Shown here: piece by piece, positions 25,950 through 34,716 of the stretch
How positions within the stretch are numbered: the stretch's first letter is position 1
How the letters are laid out: every line of letters starts with the position of its first letter
NCBI RefSeq assembly: GCF_001543175.1
Contig: NZ_CP014161.1
Span: 1,798,001-1,862,000, forward strand
Source of the DNA: Aerococcus urinae
GTDB taxonomy: Bacteria; Bacillota; Bacilli; Lactobacillales; Aerococcaceae
DNA length: 64,000 nucleotides
Direction: 5' to 3'
The notes under the pieces: generated by a model
Databases searched by the model: none
Told to the model about the DNA's origin: nothing
The model's input: only the letters and a program-made list of their open reading frames with translations
Program-made: the position numbers and the translations under genes

Positions 25950-25978
25950 GTATAACGCTTTCATTATATTATGTCCAA
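25950..25978 (-). promoter_or_regulatory. promoter of the epimerase-IIC-ribokinase operon with overlapping cre
   Basis: On the minus strand TTGGAC (25973-25978), 17-bp spacer, TTATAC (25950-25955). The sequence ATGAAAGCGTTATA (25951-25964) matches a cre core and overlaps the -10 box, so CcpA would directly exclude RNA polymerase when glucose is present. Confidence 0.72.
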
Positions 25979-26005
25979 TTAAAATAAATTTATTATTAAT
26001 TAAAA

Positions 26006-26044
26006 AACACCAAAAGCCGATTAAGAATACAACTTTTGGTGTTT
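26006..26044. terminator. bidirectional intrinsic terminator
   Basis: AACACCAAAAG / CTTTTGGTGTT with A- and T-runs. It follows the fumarate reductase gene on the minus strand. Confidence 0.9.
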
Positions 26045-26079
26045 TCTATCTTGTAATTTTAATGGATATTACATCTAAC

Positions 26080-27435
26080 TCAGGCTTTATCTTTCACCGC
26101 TTCAGCCGCCCTTTGACCAGCTAAGCGACCAAAGACAATGATTTCAGCAATGGAATTGCCACCGATCCGGTTAGACCCGTGCAAGCCACCCACGACTTCC
26201 CCGCAGGCGTAGAGTCCTGGAATGTAGCCACTGCCATCTGTCTTAAGGACCCGACCGTCTTGGTCAATGCTTAAGCCGCCCATGGTGTAGTGAACGCCAG
26301 GGGCAATTTCAATGGCATAGTAAGGGGCTTGATCAAGAGCATGTAAACCGGTTGTGCGCCCGAACTCGTCTTTTTCTTCAGCGATACCTTGGTTATAGTC
26401 TGCCACAGTTTGAACGAGTTTTTCTGCTGGCAAAGCGATCTTTTCAGCTAATTCAGTTAAATCGTCTCCCTCAGTCACATAACCCTTGGCAGCGTAGAAT
26501 TCAATCGCCTTAGCCCGGTCACGTACGCCCTGGTCAAAGATCAAACGCGCCTTGTGGTCAGGGAGATCGGTAATAGCCTGGGAAACCACATCTCGAGTCC
26601 CCAATTCATTGGTAAAACGTTGGCCTTGACCGTCAACCAAGATGGCTCCTTCGCCGCGGACCGCTTCGCCGATCAAAATCCCTTCCTCTTGGTGAACAGT
26701 CGGGTGGACTTGGATTTGGTCCATATCAACCGTTCCAGCGCCAAGATCTTGAGCCATGAGGATTCCGTCTCCGGTAATCCCCGGTCCAGAAGTGGTCACA
26801 TAACCGGCAAGTTCCGGACGAGCTGCTTCAACCAGTTTAGCATTGGCTCCAAAACCACCAGAGGCAATAATGACTGCTTGACTCTTGATCTCACGGACTT
26901 GATCGTCGATTTCAACCTTAACCCCGCCAACTTGGCCTTGGTCAAGTAAAATTTCTTGGACATCCGCCTGGGTAATAACAGAAATCTCCCGCTTGTCCAC
27001 ATTGGCTTTCAATCCTTTGACCAGGTAACCGCCTACCGCTGAACCATCATGAGGGCGGTGGGTCCGAGGCTTGGACATGCCACCAGTAATGGTCAAATTA
27101 TCCAACACAATCTCTAAATCAGCCAACCAATCAATGGCTTGGTCCGAATGATCAACAAAATAATGGAGCAGGTCTTGGTGATTAGTCCCGTGTCCCCCTT
27201 TGAGGGTCTCTTCAAAGAAATCTTCCTTCTTATCGTCCACGCCAGCCGCCTTTTGATAGCTAGTTTCACTAGCATTCATCCCACTGGAAGCCTTATTGGT
27301 ATTCCCACCGATTTTGTCCGTTTTTTCAAAGATAATAGTCTCGAGCCCCAGGTCATGGGCGGTAATGGCAGCCGTCATCCCCGCACCCCCGGAACCGATA
27401 ACAATTACATCGTAAGCATCTTTTATGTCTGCCAT
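26080..27435 (-). CDS. fumarate reductase flavoprotein-type FAD enzyme
   Basis: A 451-residue FAD-binding protein of the fumarate reductase / succinate dehydrogenase flavoprotein family (soluble flavocytochrome c type). FAD motif VIGSGGAGMTAA (residues 12-23), EKTDKIGGNT and HPTVH are clear, and the active-site arginine lies in GLHGSNRIGGNS near the C-terminus. It lacks a heme domain and an FMN-binding domain, so it needs another electron donor. It sits with fumarase and a dicarboxylate transporter; the set would turn imported malate or fumarate into succinate. A urocanate or acrylate reductase is a less likely alternative. Confidence 0.87.
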   Translation of the reverse strand: MADIKDAYDVIVIGSGGAGMTAAITAHDLGLETIIFEKTDKIGGNTNKASSGMNASETSYQKAAGVDDKKEDFFEETLKGGHGTNHQDLLHYFVDHSDQAIDWLADLEIVLDNLTITGGMSKPRTHRPHDGSAVGGYLVKGLKANVDKREISVITQADVQEILLDQGQVGGVKVEIDDQVREIKSQAVIIASGGFGANAKLVEAARPELAGYVTTSGPGITGDGILMAQDLGAGTVDMDQIQVHPTVHQEEGILIGEAVRGEGAILVDGQGQRFTNELGTRDVVSQAITDLPDHKARLIFDQGVRDRAKAIEFYAAKGYVTEGDDLTELAEKIALPAEKLVQTVADYNQGIAEEKDEFGRTTGLHALDQAPYYAIEIAPGVHYTMGGLSIDQDGRVLKTDGSGYIPGLYACGEVVGGLHGSNRIGGNSIAEIIVFGRLAGQRAAEAVKDKA

Positions 27436-27504
27436 AAATCTCTTCCTTTCTAAATCTGGATAGAGCTTATCTAGTTGTTATTTTTTATCTCATAACTCAT
27501 ATTA

Positions 27505-28935
27505 TTAAACCATGCCGATTAAGAATAGCCAACCCGCACCGATACCAAAGAATATGACGAAATAAGCTAAGGAGATAATCGCACTATTCTTCCACCATTC
27601 TTGTTGGGTAACGTAGCCTGACCCAGATAAGATTGGTGAAGGTCCATTGGCATAGTGAGTCGTTGAAGACATGGTATTACTTGCCCAGATGAGCATAATC
27701 GCTGCAAACATTGGTGGTACGCCAGCCGCTACAGCAACGGTCAGGAAGGCTAAGTAGACTGCACTCACATGAGCAGTGGTACTTGCAAATAGGTAATGGA
27801 GATAGTGGTTAGCTAGACAAAGAACAATGATCGTAACAATCCAAGGTAAGCCGCCTACTGCTTGAGCAATATTATCACTTAACCAAGGAATAAATCCAGT
27901 TTCGTTCAATTGAGTTGCCATCATCACTAAAATTCCAAACCACACTAAGGTATCCCAAGCGCCACTTTCTTTTTTTATGTCATTCCAAGTCAACACGCCT
28001 GATAGGATTAAAGCAGCTACAGCCAGAAAAGCGGTGGTTGTCGCACTGACATTAATGGTTCCTGCTAAAACCCACATCACTAGGGCCCCAGCAAAAATAC
28101 CTAGCATCCATTTTTCAGCAGCAGTCATGGCACCAATCTCAGATAATTGCTTCTCTGCCCATGCCGGTGCGTCAGGGGTTTCTTTAATTTCTGGTGGATA
28201 GATCTTAAAGATGATCCAAGGAATAACTAGTAAGGCAATCAAGCCAGGGACTAGGGTAGCAATAAAGTACTTCACCCAAGTGACTTCGATCCCGGCACCA
28301 TTAGCTAATTCTTGAGCTAATGGGTTAGAAGCCACTGCGGTAAGGAACATAGCTGAGGTCACGATATTTCCTTGCCATAGGGTATAAATTAAGTAGGAAC
28401 CCATTCGCTTACGTGAAGGTTCGTTAGGATAAGACTGAAAAGTTTCTGCTAGAGAACGGACAATGGGGAACATAATCCCACCAGCCCGAGCCGTGTTACT
28501 TGGTGTCGCAGGAGCTACAATTAAATCAACACCCAGTAAAGAATACATTAAGCCTAAAGTACTCTTCCCAAAGCGTTTGACAAAGTGATAGGCAATCCGA
28601 TTACCTAAACCCGTTTTAATAAAACCACGGGATAGGAAGAAAGCCATCACGATCAGCCAAACCGTTGATGAGGTAAAACCAGATAGGGCAACATCTGCCT
28701 TTAAGGTCTTGGTTAGAAAAATCGTGGTTAAACCTAATAAGGATACTGCTCCAATAGGTAAAGGTTGTAAGATACATCCAACAATCGTTCCTACAAAAAT
28801 AGCAAATAAATGCCAGGCTTGGTCTGAAAGAGCATCTGGTTTTATAGGAAGGAACCAAAGTAACAGGCCAATAAGAATAGGGATAGCAATTTTTTTATAA
28901 TCAAGTTGCGCCAGTGAGCTTTGTTTCTCAGTCAT
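27505..28935 (-). CDS. DASS family (SLC13) dicarboxylate:anion transporter
   Basis: A 476-residue membrane protein with roughly 12 hydrophobic segments, of the divalent anion:Na+ symporter family (CitT/TtdT/SodiT-like). Typical blocks are LPIGAVSLLGLTTIF, VAPATPSNTARAGGIMFPI (substrate-binding SNT motif) and the late FASTTAHVSAVYLA and SNTMSSTTHYANGPSP. It would import or exchange malate, fumarate, succinate or citrate. Placement between fumarase and fumarate reductase argues for malate or fumarate uptake, possibly in exchange for succinate. Confidence 0.9.
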   Translation of the reverse strand: MTEKQSSLAQLDYKKIAIPILIGLLLWFLPIKPDALSDQAWHLFAIFVGTIVGCILQPLPIGAVSLLGLTTIFLTKTLKADVALSGFTSSTVWLIVMAFFLSRGFIKTGLGNRIAYHFVKRFGKSTLGLMYSLLGVDLIVAPATPSNTARAGGIMFPIVRSLAETFQSYPNEPSRKRMGSYLIYTLWQGNIVTSAMFLTAVASNPLAQELANGAGIEVTWVKYFIATLVPGLIALLVIPWIIFKIYPPEIKETPDAPAWAEKQLSEIGAMTAAEKWMLGIFAGALVMWVLAGTINVSATTTAFLAVAALILSGVLTWNDIKKESGAWDTLVWFGILVMMATQLNETGFIPWLSDNIAQAVGGLPWIVTIIVLCLANHYLHYLFASTTAHVSAVYLAFLTVAVAAGVPPMFAAIMLIWASNTMSSTTHYANGPSPILSGSGYVTQQEWWKNSAIISLAYFVIFFGIGAGWLFLIGMV

Positions 28936-28961
28936 TTTAACACTTCCTTTAAGAGAAATAG

Positions 28962-28990
28962 GTTAAACGGCGATGGGTGCCGTTTAACCT
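28962..28990 (-). other. perfect intercistronic hairpin between fumC and the transporter
   Basis: GGTTAAACGGC / GCCGTTTAACC, an uninterrupted 11-bp stem in the 72-nt gap. It lacks a U-run in the direction of transcription, so it is more likely an mRNA processing or stability hairpin, or a partial attenuator, than a terminator. Confidence 0.7.
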
Positions 28991-29007
28991 TTTAAGCAAT
29001 TAAAGCC

Positions 29008-30381
29008 CTATACCATATCTTCAAAGCGCATAATCTTATCGAATTCTTCATCATCCAAGTAACCTAAATCATGTGAAGCTTCTTTAAGACTTTGTTTATT
29101 CTTGTGGGCATGTTTAGCGATTTCAGCAGCTTTTTCATAGCCAATCACTGGTGACAACTTAGTCACATTCATTAGTGAAATTTCTAAATAGTGGTCCATC
29201 TTTTCATGGTCAACTTCAATCCCTGCCACACACATGTGGTTAAAGGAATCAATTGCTGATCCTAAGAGACTGACACTTTGAGCACAGTTATTAATAATTA
29301 ATGGCATGTAGGTATTTAATTCAAAGTAACCTTGTGAAGCAGCAATAGCAATGACTTGGTCGTTCCCCATCACTTGGGTAGATACCATGGTCATGGCTTC
29401 TGCTTGGGTTGGGTTGACCTTACCAGGCATAATGGAAGACCCAGGCTCATTAGATGGAATAATTAATTCGCCAATACCGCAACGTGGACCGCTGGCTAAG
29501 AAGCGAACATCATTGGCTACTTTAAGCATATCTTCTGCTAGGGTTCTTAATGCCGCATGGGCTTGAGAAATTTGCCCCTTGGAGGTCATGCCGTAGAATT
29601 TATTTTCTGCTGCTGTATAGTCGTGACCATAGTTATCCGCTAAGTATTGACAAGCTTTGACATCTAAGCCTTCAGGACAGTTCAAGCCTGTTCCTGTTGC
29701 GGTGCCCCCTAGAGGGAGTTCTAGCAGATGGGCGGAAGCCTCTTCAATCATTTGTTTATCTTTAATCATCATGGTCTTCCAACCACTTACTTCTTGGCCA
29801 AAGGTTACTGGGGTAGCATCTTGTAAGTGAGTACGGCCAACTTTAATTTTGTCTTTATATTTATCTTCTAACTTTTGTAAAGTTTCGATGAAGCGATCTA
29901 CGGCTGGAATAACGTCACTATGAATTCCTTCATAGAAGCCAATTTGCATAGCAGCTGGGAAAACATCATTAGAACTTTGGCCCTTGTTAACGTCATCGTT
30001 AGGGTGGAGTAATTTTTCTCCTGCCAGTTCATTACCGATATTAGCTAAGACTTCGTTGGCGTTCATATTGGTTTGAGTTCCTGACCCTGTTTGCCATACT
30101 CGTAGTGGAAACTCACTATGAATATCTTCTAAGGCTAAGGCTTTATCAGCCGCTTTGACAATATATTCTGCCTTTTTAGCGTCTAGGTTATCAATGTCAC
30201 GATTGGCTTGAGCTTCTGCTTTTTTGATATTAATCAAAGGTCTTAAGACCATTTCTGGCATAAGCTCTGTCCCAATTAAGAAATTTTGCTTACTTCTTTG
30301 CGTAACCGCTCCCCAATAATGATCGGCTGGTACCTTAATTTCCCCCATTGAGTCATGTTCAATACGAAATTCTTCAGTCAT
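29008..30381 (-). CDS. fumC: class II fumarate hydratase
   Basis: A 457-residue fumarase C, interconverting L-malate and fumarate without an iron-sulfur cluster. The superfamily signature GSSIMPGKVNPTQAE is intact, as are TGSGTQTNMNANEV and GRTHLQDATPVTFGQE. Length is normal. First gene of the minus-strand unit fumC-transporter-flavoprotein, which would run the reductive malate to succinate branch. The TetR-type gene diverges immediately upstream, and a LysR gene lies beyond it. Confidence 0.95.
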   Translation of the reverse strand: MTEEFRIEHDSMGEIKVPADHYWGAVTQRSKQNFLIGTELMPEMVLRPLINIKKAEAQANRDIDNLDAKKAEYIVKAADKALALEDIHSEFPLRVWQTGSGTQTNMNANEVLANIGNELAGEKLLHPNDDVNKGQSSNDVFPAAMQIGFYEGIHSDVIPAVDRFIETLQKLEDKYKDKIKVGRTHLQDATPVTFGQEVSGWKTMMIKDKQMIEEASAHLLELPLGGTATGTGLNCPEGLDVKACQYLADNYGHDYTAAENKFYGMTSKGQISQAHAALRTLAEDMLKVANDVRFLASGPRCGIGELIIPSNEPGSSIMPGKVNPTQAEAMTMVSTQVMGNDQVIAIAASQGYFELNTYMPLIINNCAQSVSLLGSAIDSFNHMCVAGIEVDHEKMDHYLEISLMNVTKLSPVIGYEKAAEIAKHAHKNKQSLKEASHDLGYLDDEEFDKIMRFEDMV

Positions 30382-30507
30382 GAGTTTTTCCTACTTTCTT
30401 ATTTAATCCAAAACTTCAACAGCTACTTATAAATTAATTAAATCAACTAATAATAAATTTTTATCAAATAAATCGAATCGTTACTAAACAAAAGAATTTA
30501 TTTGCTT

Positions 30508-30525
30508 TTTGAAAGGCCTTTCAAA
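30508..30525. promoter_or_regulatory. 18-bp perfect palindrome in the fumC/TetR divergent promoter
   Basis: TTTGAAAGGCCTTTCAAA reads identically on both strands. It lies about 125 bp upstream of fumC and 150 bp upstream of the TetR gene, in a 297-bp gap that holds no other gene. A likely operator for the adjacent TetR- or LysR-type protein; the pairing is inferred. Confidence 0.6.
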
Positions 30526-30678
30526 CTCTTTACAAGTCTATTAAAACAGAAAACAGAAACTTTTAAAGACACATTTCATGAGAAGTGTTTCACAAAATTA
30601 TTTTGATTTAGTTATAATTTTTATTTATAATTGAATATAAAGTAGGAGGATTATATTCGGTATGAAGGAGGACTAACC

Positions 30679-31215
30679 GTGCCATTAGCAAAAGATAAAA
30701 TTATTACAGCTTATTATGATTTAGTCGTCGAAAGCAGGTCTCCTGATATCAGTGTGGATCAAATCATTAAAAAAAGCGGCACCAGCCGCTCGACCTTTTA
30801 CCGCAATTTTTTAGATAAATATGATGTGATGAACCAAGTTTTCTTAGTGGATTATAAAAAAGACAAGCCCCAGACCATCGACCAAGTCAGCCCCTTTATT
30901 GATAGCGTCATAAAAACTTTAGAGCAAAAATCTGATTATTATCAACTCATCCTTACCGTAAGTAACACAAACGATTTCTATAACTATCTCTATCACTTTA
31001 TTTATAACTGGTTTAAGCAGGCATTTTCAAAGCAGACTAAGCCACCCTTTCAAAATACGGATATCAACTTTGTTTCCCGCTATACCGCTTCAGCAATAAC
31101 CTATACCATTACCCAATGGCTTAAAAATGACCAAAATCTACCCGGAAGTCAGCTGAGTAAATCACTTTATGATTCCCTTCCCCTTCATCTGCTTAAGGAG
31201 ACTAGCAATGTTTAG
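30679..31215 (+). CDS. TetR/AcrR family transcriptional regulator
   Basis: A 178-residue TetR-type regulator: N-terminal helix-turn-helix with SVDQIIKKSGTSRSTFYRNF (about residues 25-44) and a C-terminal helical ligand domain like those of the DhaS subgroup. Translation starts at GTG after GGAGG. It is divergent from fumC and its 3' end overlaps the convergent LysR gene by 4 nt. Probable local regulator of the fumarate cluster. Confidence 0.87.
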   Translation: MPLAKDKIITAYYDLVVESRSPDISVDQIIKKSGTSRSTFYRNFLDKYDVMNQVFLVDYKKDKPQTIDQVSPFIDSVIKTLEQKSDYYQLILTVSNTNDFYNYLYHFIYNWFKQAFSKQTKPPFQNTDINFVSRYTASAITYTITQWLKNDQNLPGSQLSKSLYDSLPLHLLKETSNV

Positions 31216-32123
31216 TCATGGTAGAGTTTTTTAGGAAATTCCTTTTTAGCGATATCTGCTATCTTTTGGTACACCTTGTCCTGTAAGCAACCAGTAGCTG
31301 ACTGACGAGCCAGCAAGTAAATATAAAAATCAGGCATGGTCACGTCTTTAATTTGTAGTTTCACTAAGCCGTCATTAGCAGAAGTTGCCATATCCACTAG
31401 CATCATAGCCCCAACATTGGCTTTAACGAATGATTTGGCAGTTGCTACTTCATTGGTATAAAAAATATTACTATCTTCAATGCCATTTTTCTTAGCCCAC
31501 TTGAGAAAAACCTTATTTTGCACATAGCCCGTTCCCAGAGACACAAAAGTTTGATCGCTGAGATCAGATAAAATAATTTCTTTTTTCTCCGCTAAGGGAT
31601 GATTGGCACTAACAAAAACATCAAAAGAATCTTGAACGATAAGTCCGGCCTTCAGAGGCGAATTATCTGCGACAAAAGGTTTGGAAAAGCCCACCAGAGC
31701 CATATCAACTTCTCCCTTACGTAAAAGTTGGTAAATCGTCCGCGACCCATCTTTTTCGATGATATTAATATTCTCCGAGAATTTAACCAGTTCAGGAAGA
31801 AAAATCGGCAACAAGGTAGCGCCAATGATAGGAGGCACTCCTAATTTTACTTCCTGATTTTCACTTTGGACAATTAGCTCTTTACTTTCAGCAACAATGT
31901 CCAGTATTTTTTTTGCTTGGTGGCGGAAGAGTTCACCACTTTCTGTTAACTTCATGATATTATTCCCCCGCTTGCGTAAAAAGAAGGATGTCTTAAACTC
32001 CTCCTCTAGCCGCTTAAGCGCTTGAGAAACAGTAGGTTGTGAAACGTCCATTTCTTCTGCAGTTGTGGTAAAGCTCTTACTGTCACATAGGTGGAGAAAA
32101 TAAATTAAATCTTGGGTACGCAT
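31212..32123 (-). CDS. LysR family transcriptional regulator (possibly dicarboxylate responsive)
   Basis: A 303-residue LysR-type regulator with the usual N-terminal DNA-binding domain (SFTTTAEEMDVSQPTVSQALKR split by the turn, residues about 17-38) and an effector domain after residue 90. Proteins of this look include malate-responsive regulators of lactic acid bacteria such as MleR, and the fumarase / transporter / reductase genes are only one gene away. That link is positional. It is convergent with the TetR gene and overlaps it by 4 nt. Confidence 0.87.
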   Translation of the reverse strand: MRTQDLIYFLHLCDSKSFTTTAEEMDVSQPTVSQALKRLEEEFKTSFFLRKRGNNIMKLTESGELFRHQAKKILDIVAESKELIVQSENQEVKLGVPPIIGATLLPIFLPELVKFSENINIIEKDGSRTIYQLLRKGEVDMALVGFSKPFVADNSPLKAGLIVQDSFDVFVSANHPLAEKKEIILSDLSDQTFVSLGTGYVQNKVFLKWAKKNGIEDSNIFYTNEVATAKSFVKANVGAMMLVDMATSANDGLVKLQIKDVTMPDFYIYLLARQSATGCLQDKVYQKIADIAKKEFPKKLYHD

Positions 32124-32239
32124 GGTCTCACCTCATTAATTATTATTTCTTATTAACTCATTGGTTTTTATTATATATTACTCGTTTTTCAACAAAAAGC
32201 AAATCACTTTTCTTAGTTTGCAATAAAGGCAACTATCCC

Positions 32240-32284
32240 CACAAAAACAAAAAGCAACCCATCCCTCATTGGACAGGCTGCTGC
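32240..32284 (-). terminator. intrinsic terminator of glnR
   Basis: GCAACC (32254-32259) / GGCTGC (32277-32282) with further pairing of TCCC and GGA, followed in the minus direction by a U-rich run. Confidence 0.7.
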
Positions 32285-32302
32285 ATAAAACCCTGGTATG
32301 TC

Positions 32303-32665
32303 TTAAAAGCGCGGTTTCTCTCCCGGAACGTTATCAAAGCCTCCGGCGGCGAGAAACTCATTATAAAGAATACGACGGACATCATCCTCAGTTAATTGCT
32401 TACTTTCATGGGTCACATCTTTGGGTTCATTATAAATTTTATAAATCATCTGGATACTATAGCCATCATCAAGGTAATCCTTAATATCCAGTAAACGGTC
32501 CACATCATTCAAGGAATACATCCGCCGATTGGTATCGGTGCGGTGGGGGGCAATTAACTTTTGCTCCTCATAATAACGAATTTGACGCGCGGTGAGATCG
32601 GTTAACTTCATCACTGTCCCAATCGGAAAGACCGCCCGTGACCGCCGTAATTGTTTCTCTGCCAT
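32303..32665 (-). CDS. glnR: MerR family nitrogen regulator GlnR
   Basis: A 120-residue MerR-type repressor that in Firmicutes controls glutamine synthetase and ammonium genes and is activated by feedback-inhibited GlnA. The block VFPIGTVMKLTDLTARQIRYYEE and NRRMYSLNDVDRLLDIKDYL are strongly GlnR-like. I place the start at 32665 (MAEKQ), which aligns with known GlnR N-termini; an ATG at 32710 would add 15 residues. Unusually, glnA does not follow: a terminator and then unrelated genes do. Confidence 0.9.
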   Translation of the reverse strand: MAEKQLRRSRAVFPIGTVMKLTDLTARQIRYYEEQKLIAPHRTDTNRRMYSLNDVDRLLDIKDYLDDGYSIQMIYKIYNEPKDVTHESKQLTEDDVRRILYNEFLAAGGFDNVPGEKPRF

Positions 32666-32788
32666 GTCTAAAACCCCACTTTCTTTATTTGACTGAGTAG
32701 TTTCTGTCATGATTATGTTACTTTATCTCACATAAAAAGGCAAGTGCCTTGCCCTTTTATCTTTTATTCATTTGTCGATAAATATTGC

Positions 32789-33985
32789 TTAATGTTCAGC
32801 TTGATAGTCTTTAATGGCTTGAACCAAGTTCTTGCCAGCTTGCTCAATTAAGGCCGGATCGGTCCCCAGGTTAATGCGGATATGGGTATCGTTGGCTTTG
32901 GTGGGCCAGTAAGTTTGCCCGTAGTTGACCGCTAGTCTGGCCTTATCTTGAACCACATGCTTGAGGTCCTTACTTGGCACATAGGCGCCTAGGTCAATCC
33001 ACATTAAGTAAGTGGCTTGTAAGTCAGCGATCTTCACTTCAGGTAAGGCTTCCTTGAGGGTCTTTCGCAAGTTTTGGTAGTTTTGGTAAATGATTTCCTT
33101 AATGGTCTCCAGCCAATCTTCCCCGTGACGGTAAGCCGCTTCTAAGGCCAGGTAGCCTGCTGGCGAGCCCGGGTTATTCAAGTGTAACTTGTCGTAAAAG
33201 GCTTGGATCTTCGCCCGTAAGTCCGGATCACGAACGATCATCAAGGAGTGACTGAACTGGGCCAAGTTAAAGGTCTTAGAACCCGCTGTCAGGGTAATCA
33301 CTTGGTCAAAGTCCTGGTCTTGGGCCAGCTTATCGATGGCGATATGGTGGTGACCTTGCCAGACAAAGTCGCGGTGGATTTCATCAGAAATCAGTAAGAC
33401 GTCATATTGCTTACAGAGGGCAACCACTTGCTTGAGTTCAGCTTCCGTCCACACCCGACCAGTTGGGTTTTGCGGGGAACAGAAGAGGAGTGCCTTGATA
33501 TCGTCTTCCTTGAAGGCTTTTTCTAGGGCTTCAAAGTCGATAGTGTAGCCGGTTTCATCGTCACCTAAGAGGTCTTGCATGACCAGGGTGCGGTTGGCTT
33601 CTTCAACCACGGTCCGGAAGGGATTATAAACTGGATTTTGGATCAGAACCTTGTCACCTTCGTTTAAGAGAGCCACTAAGACATAGGCAATCCCGGTACA
33701 GACCCCAGGGGTATAGAAGTACCAGTCTTTTTCAGTATCATAGTCGAAGTGTTTCCTGGTCCAGTCAATAATAGCTTGGTAGTATTCCGGACGCACGGGG
33801 GCATAGCCGTATTGGTTTTGTTCCACATAGTCGTGGAGAACTTCTTTAATTTCTGGTGCGGTAGCAAAGTCCATGTCCGCGATCCACAAAGGAATCAAAT
33901 CACTGTCCCCAAAGACATTCTCTAACTGCCCCCACTTGGTGGTTTGGGTCCCTCTTCTATCTACGATTAAATCTGCTTTATTCAT
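32789..33985 (-). CDS. MalY/PatB family pyridoxal-phosphate C-S lyase / aminotransferase
   Basis: A 398-residue fold-type I PLP enzyme of the MalY/PatB group (cystathionine beta-lyase-like). IPLWIADMDFATAPEI at the N-terminus, CSPQNPTGRVW, LISDEIHRDFVW and the PLP lysine in TAGSKTFNLAQFSH match the group. These enzymes cleave cysteine or cystathionine to a thiol, ammonia and pyruvate. The ATG at 33985 follows GGGAGGAA. It stands alone between glnR and a repeat element; a role in sulfur amino acid turnover is plausible. Confidence 0.9.
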   Translation of the reverse strand: MNKADLIVDRRGTQTTKWGQLENVFGDSDLIPLWIADMDFATAPEIKEVLHDYVEQNQYGYAPVRPEYYQAIIDWTRKHFDYDTEKDWYFYTPGVCTGIAYVLVALLNEGDKVLIQNPVYNPFRTVVEEANRTLVMQDLLGDDETGYTIDFEALEKAFKEDDIKALLFCSPQNPTGRVWTEAELKQVVALCKQYDVLLISDEIHRDFVWQGHHHIAIDKLAQDQDFDQVITLTAGSKTFNLAQFSHSLMIVRDPDLRAKIQAFYDKLHLNNPGSPAGYLALEAAYRHGEDWLETIKEIIYQNYQNLRKTLKEALPEVKIADLQATYLMWIDLGAYVPSKDLKHVVQDKARLAVNYGQTYWPTKANDTHIRINLGTDPALIEQAGKNLVQAIKDYQAEH

Positions 33986-34139
33986 CAAATTCCTCCCTTT
34001 CCCAGTCTTTTCTATAAGTGTAGCATAGATTAGCGGCTGAACTGCTCGCTGACCCCTCGCCCGCCATATTAAAAGCTGATCACTCGCTATTCCTAAAAGC
34101 GATAACTGATGAAAAGTTTCTTTAGCAAATCATCTTAGT

Positions 34140-34314
34140 GAGCATTCGTTCTGCTTTTGAAATTTGATCCTTAAAAAGCCATGGCATCGGTTCGGGCCAA
34201 GGTCCCTCACCTAGCGAGCTTCAAAGGGCTAGTACGGCTAGTGCCTACTATCCCTAATTCACATCGCTTGCTTATTCATGGCTAAGGATCAATTTCAAAG
34301 CGCCACTACTGCTC
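34140..34314 (-). repeat. family-2 hairpin element, copy 2 (inverted)
   Basis: Reverse orientation relative to copies 1 and 3: starts GAGCATTCGTTCTGCTTTTG and ends TTCAAAGCGCCACTACTGCTC. The ends pair imperfectly across about 175 bp. It lies between the terminator of the small membrane protein gene and the malY-type gene start. Confidence 0.8.
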
Positions 34315-34344
34315 AAAATAATCTTTACTAAAAACTAGATATTA

Positions 34345-34381
34345 ACAATAAAAGACTTCTACTAGATAGAGGCAGAAGCCA
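34345..34381 (-). terminator. probable intrinsic terminator of the small membrane protein gene
   Basis: On the minus strand GGCTTCT ... AGAAGTC followed by TTTTATT. Stem imperfect. Confidence 0.55.
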
Positions 34382-34405
34382 TTTGAATTTGCTGATAATG
34401 ATCTT

Positions 34406-34675
34406 CTAAGGACCAAAGATTAAGGTCCCCACAAACCAGAGAATACCAAAGGAAAAGATCAGACAGAGATTACCGAGAAAGTACCACAAGCGTTTGTGAT
34501 AGAGGGACAGGAGTCCGCCAAATAGCCCTAAGGCAGGACAAATAAAGATGGTGGCATAAGCTAAGGGGCGCATGGTAGGGCCGAATAAGTCAGGCAGTAA
34601 AATAGACAGTACTAGAACCAAGATTCCTAGCCAAAAACAATACTTATGGCCTGAATGAAGCACTTGTTTAAACAT
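34406..34675 (-). CDS. small membrane protein, 89 aa
   Basis: Three hydrophobic segments (about residues 13-31, 38-58 and 64-84) separated by short charged loops; no recognised motif. The start at 34675 (MFKQVLHSGHKYC) has AGAGGTGAT upstream; an ATG at 34693 lacks a good site. It is 41 nt downstream of another small gene on the same strand, so the two may be co-transcribed. Function unknown. Confidence 0.7.
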   Translation of the reverse strand: MFKQVLHSGHKYCFWLGILVLVLSILLPDLFGPTMRPLAYATIFICPALGLFGGLLSLYHKRLWYFLGNLCLIFSFGILWFVGTLIFGP

Positions 34676-34716
34676 CTTATCACCTCTAGTCAAGGAATTT
34701 GGATAAGTTATTATAG

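Noticed and set aside
30662-30676. Four-codon leader (ATG AAG GAG GAC TAA) before the TetR gene
   Set aside because: It coincides with the TetR ribosome binding site, and the upstream AGGAGG is too distant; most likely chance.
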